64,000 bases of DNA from Laceyella putida (GCF_042665195.1 NZ_JBHTBW010000008.1:1-64000), one strand, 5' to 3'. Counted from the first letter of the stretch, positions 8,239 through 16,818 are shown. Notes: a model not told the origin generated them from the letters alone. Numbers and translations are program-made.

Positions 8239-8732
8239 ATTGCAAACGTAGATGCGGGCACCATTTTTCATTAGAAGACTTACATATTCCCAACCAACCT
8301 CAACTACTTTGTCATAATTGTCAATTTGTCTTCTACTTAGATCCAAAGCTGGTAGTAGTGGCAGTGGTTTTAAATAGAGAAAAAAACAAAGTATTACTTC
8401 TTCAAAGAGACGAAGAGCCTGGGAAAGGCTTATGGGCATTTCCAGGAGGACATGTTGAACGTGGACATGATCTTTTTGAAACAATAAAAAATGAGGTAAA
8501 AGAAGAAACAGGCCTTTCTGTAGAAGTTCATGAAATTATCAGTACATTCTCTTCTCCTGAAGATGGACTTATCCAATTGATCTACGAAGCGATTGCTGAT
8601 AATGAAGAAGTGATTGTTAACATTGAAAGTAAAAAAGGTTGTTTTTTCTATTTTGATGATATCCCTTGGAATAAACTTGCATTTCCTTCAACTGAAAAGC
8701 TATTACGTTTGTATACAGATAAGAACAAGTAG
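8235..8732 (+). CDS. NUDIX hydrolase with zinc-ribbon N-terminus
   Basis: The 165-residue protein starts with a four-cysteine ribbon (CKRRC...CHNC), as in NADH pyrophosphatase-like NUDIX proteins, followed by the NUDIX fold. The NUDIX box is GGHVERGH...NEVKEETGL: the catalytic EVKEE is kept, while the usual Glu after the second Gly is His and the usual Arg is Asn. It likely hydrolyses a nucleoside diphosphate derivative. The TTG start lacks a ribosome site and lies just past the rearranged end of the truncated regulator, so the 5' end or promoter may have been lost. Confidence 0.75.
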   Translation: MNCKRRCGHHFSLEDLHIPNQPQLLCHNCQFVFYLDPKLVVVAVVLNREKNKVLLLQRDEEPGKGLWAFPGGHVERGHDLFETIKNEVKEETGLSVEVHEIISTFSSPEDGLIQLIYEAIADNEEVIVNIESKKGCFFYFDDIPWNKLAFPSTEKLLRLYTDKNK

Positions 8733-8787
8733 TTCAACCTAAATTCTGTACCCTAACTCTTTCACCTATTTCTCTAAGCAGAGCTTC

Positions 8788-9027
8788 TTGTTTTCCCTGT
8801 TCGATTTTCCCTCAGGGTTTTGGCAAAAAGAGATTTATGTTTCCAAATTATTAAAATTTGCTCATGCGAAAAGCCGCGCTTATCGACTATTGAACACTAT
8901 TGAAACAGCGGATTACAGTGATGTTCAGAGTGTAAAAGAGTTTCAACACATCCTTGATAATGAGGAGAACAAAAACGAATTAAAAGACCTAGATGCTCGC
9001 TACTCCACCCTAAATAAATTCCAATAA
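8788..9027 (+). CDS. Hypothetical protein, possible gene remnant
   Basis: A 79-codon frame with a TTG start and no ribosome site is followed at once by a strong terminator. The product is helical and charged (KLLKFAHAKSRAYRLLN and a long acidic tail). It may be the 3' end of a decayed gene. Not recognised. Confidence 0.35.
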   Translation: MFSLFDFPSGFWQKEIYVSKLLKFAHAKSRAYRLLNTIETADYSDVQSVKEFQHILDNEENKNELKDLDARYSTLNKFQ

Positions 9028-9030
9028 ATA

Positions 9031-9061
9031 GGCCTTCGGTATAATACCGAAAGCCCTTTTT
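9031..9061 (+). terminator. Rho-independent terminator
   Basis: GGCCTTCGGTA pairs with TACCGAAAGCC and is followed by CTTTTT. Confidence 0.8.
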
Positions 9062-9286
9062 AATCAAAAATGCCACTTTCAAATCCTTTATTATTCTAAT
9101 CAATCATTTTAATCAATACCTCTCTACTCTCCTCATTCACCGCCTGCTTCACAACCCCAACAATTTTCTCCACAGGAGATTGTAACCTCTCTGGTTAGAA
9201 AGATTATAGTAGACACCAAAATAAACGAGCGAGGAAGGCAGGAAGCTTCAGTGATTGCAGAGTTCCTATTCTCCAAAGTTACTACA

Positions 9287-9562
9287 CGCACGGACAGGGA
9301 TTCATCGAAGCCACCAGCATCAGCTCGGCGGGAAAAGTCAGCACGGCGCGCGCCCGGCCCAAGGTGACTTCCCAACCTTCTAAATATGGGAAACTGGCAA
9401 CTTGTCCAATTACCCCACGACGCGATGGTCCAGGCTCACTTCCCCCGGCTAGAGCACGGTTCCGCCTCCGACCAAGCCCGCGGTGGATACCGTGTGGTGG
9501 GGCGAGCGGAATGAGCGCTCCTTGATCAAACTGGCGATGCTGCTCGTCACTTCCAGCGACTC
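9287..9562 (-). pseudogene. Decayed comM / YifB Mg-chelatase-like ATPase fragment
   Basis: Minus-strand pieces in several frames match the central part of ComM-type ATPases: FRSPHHTVSTAGLVGGGT, then a stop in place of the residue before PGEVSLDH, then GRARAVLTFPAELMLVA and SMNPCPC. Stops and shifts interrupt the order, and both ends of the gene are missing. It is visibly GC-rich, like the TOMM cluster beside it, and may mark the edge of an imported segment. Confidence 0.7.
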
Positions 9563-9857
9563 ATGTTGAATCGGAAATTCACTACAAAACGCTATCCTTT
9601 CCTATATTCCAATAGAAAGAATAGCGCTTTCGTATTCACCAAGATGCAGATATATGATGTTTTCTTGAACATGTGAAGGATTTATTGCAATTCTTTTCTG
9701 GCTGGGATGTACGTGTAGCCATTCCGCAAGTTAAAAAGTTACTGCCCATTTATGGATGAGAAGGATATATTACCTACAAGACACCAACTTCATTTTCAAA
9801 AAGGGAGTCAAAGGTTCGACTGTGTTAAGGATATTGGTCACTCATTGATTTGCACCC
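9563..9857. other. Intergenic region downstream of the TOMM cluster
   Basis: No gene is supported. An imperfect inverted repeat (GCTAT.../ATAGC near 9590-9625) is visible. No clear terminator for the TOMM operon is seen, so its 3' end may have been lost. Confidence 0.35.
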
Positions 9858-11438
9858 CTAGCCATGCACACTTCCCACCAATCGGGAGCCAAGACGATAG
9901 GGACCGACCGGGATTTGGATCAAGCTGGTTTTTCCTTGCGAAGCCAACTGGTAGATCTCATCACACAAGCTCGCTTCAAATCCAAGGAGCGGGTGCCCCC
10001 CCATCCCGATGGCAGACGCCGCCAGCAGTAAACGCTGCACGAGCATACCCGCTTCCATCTGTTGGATGCGATATCCTCTGTACCCCAGTGCCGTTTTGAG
10101 GTGATCCCGATCCCCTGCCACATGCAGGCAGAGCGGCACTTGGAACAGATTGACATTGTGCAAAGACATTCCCTCTTGCAACCAGAGCCGATGATCTCCG
10201 AGACGTACCCTCCGCAATGCATGAGCAGCGCTGTCATAGTGGTAAGCACCATCCGGAATGCCTTCAACGCCATACAAACAGCCATACAGTGAGACACGGG
10301 ACTCGGGCTTCTCTTGTGCTCCATCCAAATCATTTCGATACGAGAAGGAAGCCGTCGCCTCTTTGAGCAGAGTGGCCAGTTGCAGTTGGCTTACCTTGCC
10401 CAAAACGAAATCCATCCCCGGTGAATGCCGCTTTCGGCAGACCGACGCCAGATCATACGACAACTGGTTCACGTGTGGCAGGGCCACCGCCTGACCCTCA
10501 CAGTTCCCGTTCTTCTCCCCTGCGATTTGTCGAAACGATCCCAATGATTCCAGCATGGACGATTCGTTCATCTTGATCAGCATCGGATACTCCTTGATCC
10601 TCAGCGACCGGACGTGATGATCATGATGAACCTCTGTCAACTCCCGGCACAATTCAGTGGCGGAGACATCCCCGGCTCCACCATTCCCGTTAGCAAACCA
10701 AGCGATCGCAGGCTCCACCGACAGCGGAATAACCGCATACACGCTCTCCTCCTGTTCAGACAGCCCGAGCAGATGGTTAACGGCCCGATCAAGAAACTGG
10801 AAGCACACCCCCGATGCGAAGCCAAACCGTTTCGCCACTTCCAGCAACTGCCCGATCAGCACGCCAGCATCCAGCCCTTGCAGACGGTAGGCAAAGCTAT
10901 TGTATTTAAAGAAATTTTTCCAAAACATGGTCGACACAAAAACCGTACCAAAACAAGCCGACACATCACATTGATTGCCAAGAGCCCGGGCTAGATATGA
11001 ATCGAAATCGCCTTCGCGCAACAATACCAAGCGGTGATGTGCCACATCATAATGGTACACCCCGGCAGGCAAATCCTCCATTTTCAGATACATATATAAT
11101 TCGTTTGGATACAACGCCCCACCGGAGGGAACAAACCGCCGGTACGACTGCATCAGGTCCACCGCTTGTTCCGAGGAATCCAAGGCATTTACTGTCTGGC
11201 AGCATTGAGTGAGCCCGTATACATACCAGAGAAAATGACCGATTCCGCGAAGATCGGGCTTCACAGGCTCTTCCCGTCCTTCGAGCGTCAGCGGCACTTC
11301 CGGTGAAAACGGAACCACAGGCAAGCCACGGTAAAGCTTATACGTAAGAGGCGCGTCTTCCCAATCCACCTCCCAGTCCGGCGGTTGGATCTTGTCGATG
11401 TCAAAATGCAGATTATACAGAAATGCCTCCAGACTCAT
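9858..11438 (-). CDS. SagB-type azoline dehydrogenase, two nitroreductase-like domains
   Basis: This FMN-dependent oxidase is expected to turn thiazolines/oxazolines in the bacteriocin core into aromatic thiazoles/oxazoles. The 526 residues hold two SagB-like halves. The first has RRFVPSGGALYPNELY (about residues 105-120) and GVYHYD; the second has SFSYRNDLDG, the degenerate SRVSLYGCLYGVEG and GAYHYDS. Duplicated SagB proteins are known from Bacillus heterocycloanthracin-type loci. ATG 11438 follows AGGAGG at eight bases, 22 bp after the cyclodehydratase gene, so it is last in the operon. No membrane helix is seen; it should act in the cytoplasm with the cyclodehydratase complex. Confidence 0.85.
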   Translation of the reverse strand: MSLEAFLYNLHFDIDKIQPPDWEVDWEDAPLTYKLYRGLPVVPFSPEVPLTLEGREEPVKPDLRGIGHFLWYVYGLTQCCQTVNALDSSEQAVDLMQSYRRFVPSGGALYPNELYMYLKMEDLPAGVYHYDVAHHRLVLLREGDFDSYLARALGNQCDVSACFGTVFVSTMFWKNFFKYNSFAYRLQGLDAGVLIGQLLEVAKRFGFASGVCFQFLDRAVNHLLGLSEQEESVYAVIPLSVEPAIAWFANGNGGAGDVSATELCRELTEVHHDHHVRSLRIKEYPMLIKMNESSMLESLGSFRQIAGEKNGNCEGQAVALPHVNQLSYDLASVCRKRHSPGMDFVLGKVSQLQLATLLKEATASFSYRNDLDGAQEKPESRVSLYGCLYGVEGIPDGAYHYDSAAHALRRVRLGDHRLWLQEGMSLHNVNLFQVPLCLHVAGDRDHLKTALGYRGYRIQQMEAGMLVQRLLLAASAIGMGGHPLLGFEASLCDEIYQLASQGKTSLIQIPVGPYRLGSRLVGSVHG

Positions 11439-11460
11439 CCTTCTTCCTCCTAGGCACGAC

Positions 11461-13404
11461 TTATGGAAACGGATGCGGATGTGGATTGAGCTGTTCGAGC
11501 GTCAATGGTTGCTTCGCATACCCGAGTTCCACCGGTACACGTAGCACCCTCTTAAGCCCTGTCACGCGGGTAAGGTGGTGTCCGAACGTCATCGGCAACA
11601 TCCCCGGAATCAACACTTTCACGCAATGCAGTCCGTTGCGCAAGATTTCCGGTGTCGTCTGGTCCACCACGATCACCTCAAGGTTCAATCGGCGGAACAC
11701 CTGGAGAATGTCCTTCAGATCATCGGTCAGGTCCGCATGCCTTGCCTTCCATTTAAATTCCTCGTCAAACGTACGCAACGGACGATTTTCATCCAGCAAA
11801 AATTGCAGGCGCTCCTCTGCTTGCGGCAAACTGTACAGCATGGAATGGTCCTCCATCTGCCGTACCAAGAACGGATCATGGAGCATTCGCTCATACTTCT
11901 CCCGGTTCGCCTCAAATTTCTCGTCAAGCGTCAGCATCATGCCAGCCAACTCGTGAATCGCGCTTTTCACCGCCCGCAACGGGTCCGGATGAGCTCCGGC
12001 CGCACAGATGAGATTCACTCCCTTTTGTTTCCTGTTTTTCGCCAACGCCCAAACGCTTGGAATCCCGTTCTCCATCGTCGCGTTAAACAAATACAGATCA
12101 TAGCCCGCCACCGCCTTCAAACGGTCGACCATCAACCGCAATTCTTGGTCGTCGGCGGAATAAGGATCAAGGCGTGGGAGAGGCAGTTGCGCGTACCAAG
12201 TCATCAGGAATGAATCGCGTTCCACCACTTCCAAAATACCGTAGAAAATGGCCTCTTCCAAACTTCCGCCTAACGCGCATCCATTGGAAGTTTCATAGAC
12301 AAAGCCATCCCCACAGCCCAAGCTGTAATAAGCGAGCAACTGCGGAACCTGAATCGGGCGCTCCTCTAAAAACGAATAGCCCCATACCCAATCCATGGGT
12401 CGGTCAGGATCAAACTCTTTGAACGGAAAACCAGGCCGCGCATACTGTTCCTTCGCGTGCACCCCTACCTTGACGGGGTTGAGCGCTTGATCCCCCAGAT
12501 TGCGGTAACTGTCGTGGATCACCGCTCGTTTGCCACGGGGGCCCAGACCGCAATGCCGCTCCAATCCCTCCAAGATGGCCGTCAACTCGCTTACTGCATA
12601 AGAATGAGTCCGACCTGCTGATCCTTCATCCCCCGTGAACAGTGGCAGATTCACACTCGCATCGGCAAACGGTGACATGAGGTCACGCATTTTCCCATTC
12701 AAAAGGCCAGTCCGGTAATCCAGATAGTCTTTAACGAGCACTTCCTTCAAGTCATCCATCGGACGGCAGCGGTAACTGTCGGCGCTGATCTTCGGACTTG
12801 GTGAAAGCGTTATTCGGGCCGCTGTCGGTGAATCGTTGGGCAATCGACCACAAACCCGGCACAGCGGATCGGGCAGAAAGAAGTGACGTGTGCTCTTTAG
12901 CGTTTTCAGGTTGATGAAAAACACCCGTTCTTCCAAGTGGGCCCGTCTGCCTTGCAACACTCTCTGCGCCTCCGCTACGATCAGGTGAGCCACCTGCAAA
13001 AGCCCTGTGCGCGATGCCCACGCGTCACGTGGCATTCCCCCGTGCTCTGCCAGCCTCTGCTGCAGCTCCAACATCTCCTTGCGGTCGCGGCCCGCCATGA
13101 GGCGTCGCCAATCCGCACACTGGGAGCACCCCGGCGTACCCGGGCGAACCAGCGGCCCGACCACACCCTCGCCAAATGAAACGAAGCCACGTAGCCAAGG
13201 GATGCCAGTTGGTTGCAACACCTCTTCCGCCTTGTGATGAACGGAGGGATGCCAGGCATCGTGCAACACCAAAACCAAATCCGCCGCTTCCGGTACTCCC
13301 GCCTCCAAATCGGTCTGACGAACGACATGGAATTGGGCGGACAGTTCTCCACATACGAAGTCCGCCAACAGTCCTTCTCCGACCACCGCCACAACAGCAC
13401 TCAC
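11461..13404 (-). CDS. TOMM cyclodehydratase: leader-binding domain fused to YcaO
   Basis: This is the ATP-dependent enzyme that would cyclise Cys (and Ser/Thr) of the precursor into azolines. Residues 1-200 form an E1-like partner/leader-binding domain with two Cys pairs (PGCSQC and LCRVCG) that probably hold zinc. From about residue 230 a YcaO domain follows, with SELTAILEGLERHCG, NGCALGGSLEEAIFYGILEVVERD and the C-terminal PHPHPFP, the proline-rich tail common to azoline-forming YcaO enzymes. GTG 13404 follows GAGGAGG, and the first four bases overlap the upstream stop (GTGA), which points to translational coupling. The fused C-D architecture agrees with a heterocycloanthracin-type locus. 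Confidence 0.88.
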   Translation of the reverse strand: MSAVVAVVGEGLLADFVCGELSAQFHVVRQTDLEAGVPEAADLVLVLHDAWHPSVHHKAEEVLQPTGIPWLRGFVSFGEGVVGPLVRPGTPGCSQCADWRRLMAGRDRKEMLELQQRLAEHGGMPRDAWASRTGLLQVAHLIVAEAQRVLQGRRAHLEERVFFINLKTLKSTRHFFLPDPLCRVCGRLPNDSPTAARITLSPSPKISADSYRCRPMDDLKEVLVKDYLDYRTGLLNGKMRDLMSPFADASVNLPLFTGDEGSAGRTHSYAVSELTAILEGLERHCGLGPRGKRAVIHDSYRNLGDQALNPVKVGVHAKEQYARPGFPFKEFDPDRPMDWVWGYSFLEERPIQVPQLLAYYSLGCGDGFVYETSNGCALGGSLEEAIFYGILEVVERDSFLMTWYAQLPLPRLDPYSADDQELRLMVDRLKAVAGYDLYLFNATMENGIPSVWALAKNRKQKGVNLICAAGAHPDPLRAVKSAIHELAGMMLTLDEKFEANREKYERMLHDPFLVRQMEDHSMLYSLPQAEERLQFLLDENRPLRTFDEEFKWKARHADLTDDLKDILQVFRRLNLEVIVVDQTTPEILRNGLHCVKVLIPGMLPMTFGHHLTRVTGLKRVLRVPVELGYAKQPLTLEQLNPHPHPFP

Positions 13405-15338
13405 CGGGATTCCTCCTCTCGCAACAACACGCCAAACACTCCTGCCAGTCCTTCTTTCAAAAACGGTTCCAGCGCCAGATCTAAGACCAAAAGCCGCTTG
13501 CCGTTCCGTTTCAAGACCTGCAAGGCGGACTGCAAGACCTCCGATTGTGCCGCCTCTTCACACGCGGGGATCACAAGGCTTTGCGGCACCTTTTCTTCAA
13601 GTAGTACGGTTGATGCCCCCAACGCTTGCGTCGTGAGGCACGCCGCTTGGTTTTGTGCCTTCAGCAGAGCCTGTTGCAACGCCTTCCTGAGCGCGATTGT
13701 CACATTCAAGCCTACACTGCGATACCAGCGGCCGCTTGTACCCACCCACACCACAGGGAATCCGGACACTTCCTCTCCCAAGCCGATCATCGGTGCCCCT
13801 TGCATTGTGGTCAATGCCTGCAAATAAAACAGGCAACGTTCATCTTCTACCGCACTCAATTGCACACGAAAGACAGGGGACTTCTGATCCACCTGTTGCT
13901 TGCCCAACTCATCATCCAAACACTTTTCCAATCCGCGGCAAACGCCTTCCGCAACGGTTTCCCCCGCTCCGACGCCGACAAATTCCTGCGGTTCTACCAT
14001 GCCATCCTCTACAAGCAGCCCGACCATTCGCGACACATACGCTTCAATCCCGGCCAGCCCCGCCTCCCGCCGCGCCTCCTCATGCGTCAGACCTGTACAG
14101 ACAATGTCCGGCAACAGCTCAGCCGGTCCCTCCGACAGCGGGTCGGCTGCCTGAACGCGGCACTGAGCCAACGGAAGCTGCTTCAATTCTCCCTCCTCCC
14201 AAACATGAAAAATCCCTGTTTCTGAAGATGTCAACAGGCTGAAATAAGGAAACAATCCGTTAGACTCTCTTCTGCCCGCACTCCGTTCGAGCCGCAAATC
14301 GAGATCTTCCACCCATTCGGCCGACGCATTTCCGGTTACGAGCGGATGGGGCATGAACGAATGCCAGGTTCCTTCCAACGTCTCCAGATCCAGCAGGAAG
14401 AATTTATTCTTCCCTTCGGTTTCGGTTATACCCGTAACCGTTTTAAACAATTCAAACACGATCACATTCGCCAACATCGCTCCCGCTGTGGAAGAGAAGG
14501 TGTGCAACTGCGGGTTTTTGCAAAGCGCGGATTGGTGTATGCGGCGCCACGCCGATTCCCAACATCCCTCTGAGTCTGGATGCACCAGCGGACCCGCCAG
14601 ACCCACCTGTTGCAGACACATGGCGGGAAGTAACATCTTTTTCGCTTCCCTGCAAAACGCATGAAGAACCCGCAGTTCCTCGATATCACCCTCCTGCGAC
14701 ACATACAAAATCGACTGAAATGGCTGCACAGCCTCCCACCAGGAACTCACTTCCTTCTTCAGCAGGGTGACCTCCTCTAGCGCCACCTCGGGGTCCGTTT
14801 TGCGGGCATGCGCCGCCAGTTCCGCCAACCGCTGCCGGTTGGTCTGTACCGAATCCGTGATCAACACGTGGAACCGGGGCAATCCGGATTCGAACAAGGC
14901 CGCAACCAACGAGACAAAAAACGGGCCGGAGCCGACTGCCAACACTTTGGCCTGACGATAGGACTGAAAACGATACGCGCCCGAGCCGCCGAAACTGTCC
15001 AAGAATTCAATTTGTGAAGCATACTTTTTGAGAACCACATCCGGCAATTGATGCGGACGGTCTTGGCTCACATCCCGTACAAAGCCGTGTTGGTACAACA
15101 TTTCAGCGATTTCATACACCCGGTCCCGGTATGGGTCTGGCAATCCGTTTGTCAATTCATCCAACGTGTTCTCCCCGTTGAACATGGGGATGAGTTTTTC
15201 AATCCACTGTTGGATCGTCCTGCCTTCCATACGGAACGAGACTAAGTTGTTCCGAAAATACACACCGCTGTTTGGATCAGGGAGAAAAAACGTGTCCCCT
15301 TTTACTTTCAGACGCATAGAAGGGTTCAAACTTGTCAT
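13401..15338 (-). CDS. ThiF-like thiazole-containing bacteriocin maturation protein
   Basis: A 645-residue protein resembling the family annotated in Bacillus as putative thiazole-containing bacteriocin maturation protein (ocin ThiF-like). The N-terminal region (SMRLKVKGDTFFLPD) looks like the leader-recognition winged-helix fold. The middle has a Rossmann-like stretch (YRQAKVLAVGSGPFFVSLV, about residues 125-145) and a ThiF/E1-like part without the usual CXXC pairs. It likely presents the leader peptide to the cyclodehydratase. ATG 15338 follows AAGGAGG. It lies about 190 bp after the precursor gene, behind a hairpin, and overlaps the YcaO gene by four bases. Confidence 0.82.
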   Translation of the reverse strand: MTSLNPSMRLKVKGDTFFLPDPNSGVYFRNNLVSFRMEGRTIQQWIEKLIPMFNGENTLDELTNGLPDPYRDRVYEIAEMLYQHGFVRDVSQDRPHQLPDVVLKKYASQIEFLDSFGGSGAYRFQSYRQAKVLAVGSGPFFVSLVAALFESGLPRFHVLITDSVQTNRQRLAELAAHARKTDPEVALEEVTLLKKEVSSWWEAVQPFQSILYVSQEGDIEELRVLHAFCREAKKMLLPAMCLQQVGLAGPLVHPDSEGCWESAWRRIHQSALCKNPQLHTFSSTAGAMLANVIVFELFKTVTGITETEGKNKFFLLDLETLEGTWHSFMPHPLVTGNASAEWVEDLDLRLERSAGRRESNGLFPYFSLLTSSETGIFHVWEEGELKQLPLAQCRVQAADPLSEGPAELLPDIVCTGLTHEEARREAGLAGIEAYVSRMVGLLVEDGMVEPQEFVGVGAGETVAEGVCRGLEKCLDDELGKQQVDQKSPVFRVQLSAVEDERCLFYLQALTTMQGAPMIGLGEEVSGFPVVWVGTSGRWYRSVGLNVTIALRKALQQALLKAQNQAACLTTQALGASTVLLEEKVPQSLVIPACEEAAQSEVLQSALQVLKRNGKRLLVLDLALEPFLKEGLAGVFGVLLREEESR

Positions 15339-15430
15339 TCCGCTCCTCCTTACCGAGAGCTGTTCTCAAATCTGCACCATCACTCTGGATCTTATGTACT
15401 GCTATTTGTCCCTTATGTCTGATTTTATAA

Positions 15431-15482
15431 GAGAAGAACCCCTGCCAGCCCAAACATGTCTGTGCAGGGGTGACTTCTTCTC
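15431..15482 (-). terminator. Hairpin between precursor and enzyme genes
   Basis: Arms GAAGAA..CCCCTGC and GCAGGGG..TTCTTC form a long stem just after the precursor stop. The T-tract is weak, so partial termination or RNA processing that favours the precursor message is likely. Confidence 0.6.
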
Positions 15483-15523
15483 CTCAGACAGCCAAGGTTT
15501 CCGCTAAGAAACGATCCGCGGAA

Positions 15524-15817
15524 TCAACCACGGCAATTGCCGCAATTGAAGCATCGGTGACAATTGAAGCATTGGCCAAAGCAGCGGCCAAAGCATTGGC
15601 CAAAACAGCGACCAAAGCATTGGCCAAAACAGCGACCAAAGCATTGGCCAGAGCAGCGGGTACAATTGAAGCATTGTCGACCAGCGCATTGTCGACCAGC
15701 GCATTGTTGAGCAAGAGCAGGATCGTAGTAGCCTTGATGTTCCCAAGGCGTCACCTCGCCTTGCATGAACTCTTCGTCAACGCCCAACTTTTGAAGTTCT
15801 TTTTTGAAATCATCCAT
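15524..15817 (-). CDS. Cys-rich TOMM precursor, heterocycloanthracin/sonorensin-like
   Basis: This 97-residue peptide is the likely substrate of the downstream enzymes. Residues 1-38 form a leader (MDDFKKELQKLGVDEEF, then QGEVTPWEHQ) of the kind seen in the heterocycloanthracin/sonorensin family. The core (39-97) has 16 Cys: first AGRQC units, then eight Cys spaced exactly four apart (55-83) in a C-F-G-Q/R pattern, then five more spaced three apart (83-95) through FNC, HRC and GNC. Ser and Thr occur once each, so thiazoles should dominate. ATG 15817 follows GGAGGT at seven bases. The product is probably an exported antibacterial peptide. Confidence 0.9.
   Translation of the reverse strand: MDDFKKELQKLGVDEEFMQGEVTPWEHQGYYDPALAQQCAGRQCAGRQCFNCTRCSGQCFGRCFGQCFGRCFGQCFGRCFGQCFNCHRCFNCGNCRG
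15572..15643 (-). repeat. Three 24-bp tandem repeats in the precursor core
   Basis: Three in-frame units each encode CFGRCFGQ (residues 59-82) with few silent differences. Copy number could change by slippage without breaking the frame. Confidence 0.85.
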
Positions 15818-15822
15818 TTTTA

Positions 15823-15927
15823 CTACCTCCGTTTATAAAATGAATAGGTTGCGCCAGCTCCGTAATCAGGAACTAGCATGAAGAACAGTACGAAGATAAT
15901 CAATTGTCCAACGGGTGAATTCGTCAA
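15823..15927 (-). CDS. Possible 34-residue hydrophobic leader ORF before the precursor
   Basis: A TTG-initiated frame encodes one hydrophobic helix (QLIIFVLFFMLVPDYG) and a basic end (YKRR), stopping inside the ribosome site of the precursor gene (GGAGGTAG). GGAGG lies only two bases before the TTG, so initiation is doubtful. If translated, it would couple to precursor translation; it may instead be chance. Confidence 0.3.
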   Translation of the reverse strand: MTNSPVGQLIIFVLFFMLVPDYGAGATYSFYKRR

Positions 15928-16146
15928 ATCCTCCGATCATCGAATATCCCCCTCGACAAAATATGCTTATGATTCAAGATCCGCTATTGTTACGGGTCAA
16001 ATAATATATTGGGCCTTCGTAAACCGAAGGAAGTTTGCTTCACGGGATAGATGGCCTCGATATACCGTGCAATCAAGGCTGTACTTAACGGCACCTTTCA
16101 CTCCGCTGAATGGACCTTGAAAGTCAATCGGAAGGAAGGGGAGAGA

Positions 16147-16362
16147 ATGAACAACACACAACATCAAACTCACCCTTCGCGCTTTCAACAACGAATACGA
16201 CACGGCTATCTCCAAGGTGAAATTCAACAACTTGAAAAACGTATCCAAAGTGCGTTTAAGCCCCTGAATAACGTTAATAAACAAAACAAAATCGAAATCC
16301 GGTTAAGTGCGGGAACTGCACCTCACGTACGAATACCAAGTGAAAAAACAAACATTATTTAA
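16147..16362 (+). CDS. Hypothetical protein, 71 residues
   Basis: ATG 16147 follows AAGGGGAGAG, and a strong terminator follows the stop. The product is polar and basic, with one predicted helix (GYLQGEIQQLEKRIQSAF). It is transcribed divergently from the TOMM precursor and shares that promoter region. No family is recognised; it could be cargo of the same imported segment or an unrelated small gene. Confidence 0.5.
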   Translation: MNNTQHQTHPSRFQQRIRHGYLQGEIQQLEKRIQSAFKPLNNVNKQNKIEIRLSAGTAPHVRIPSEKTNII

Positions 16363-16378
16363 TCGCTTCATTGGCTAA

Positions 16379-16416
16379 AAGAGATGGTCACATGCTTCGG
16401 CATGTGACCATCTCTT
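16379..16416. terminator. Perfect 17-bp hairpin with a TTCG loop
   Basis: AAGAGATGGTCACATGC, loop TTCG, then the exact complement. T-rich sequence follows on the minus strand; it probably acts in both directions. Confidence 0.8.
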
Positions 16417-16433
16417 AAGAATTGGATCTAGTA

Positions 16434-16634
16434 ATTAAACAACTTCACAAAGATAAATTCTTTAACGATCTTAGTGCGAGCTACCGACAACGCTGGAAAA
16501 TCGAGCGTTGTTTTGCATGAATAGATAATTGCCGACGTTTGGTTGTTTGTTTTGAACGACGAGCTGAGCTTTATCAATTGTTTTGCCTACTTGCGCTCAT
16601 TTTGTGGTGCATTGACCGACTTTTGAAATAACTT
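16434..16634 (+). pseudogene. C-terminal fragment of an IS5/IS4-type transposase with its IS end
   Basis: The frame contains YRQRWKIERCFA, a TGA where Trp is expected, then IDNCRRLVVCFERR and LALILWCIDRLLK, the usual C-terminus of DDE transposases of this group (the DDE Glu region YRxRWxIE is visible). The end TTTTGAAATAACTT follows the stop and recurs in the 111-bp element at 55.9 kb. The 5' part of the IS is missing. Confidence 0.75.
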
Positions 16635-16818
16635 CTATAAAAAATAAACACCCTCCAATTAAGGAAAGTGGTTAGTACAACTTTTTATCCTATTAGTTGG
16701 CATTCGGAAACCAAACTGGAGGTTTGGAGAAGATAGCAAACAGGTCATGATAAGAGATAAATGGATATCGAGCTGACTTCAGGGAAAAACGGGGATTGGG
16801 ATTACTCATATAAACAAT

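Noticed and set aside
15572..15643. CRISPR-like repeats
   Set aside because: The repeats are contiguous 24-bp coding units without spacers, inside a bacteriocin precursor.
15470..15838. Plus-strand Ala-rich ORF opposite the TOMM precursor
   Set aside because: It is the antisense shadow of the Cys-rich repeats; no ribosome site, and the minus frame has leader, core and SD.
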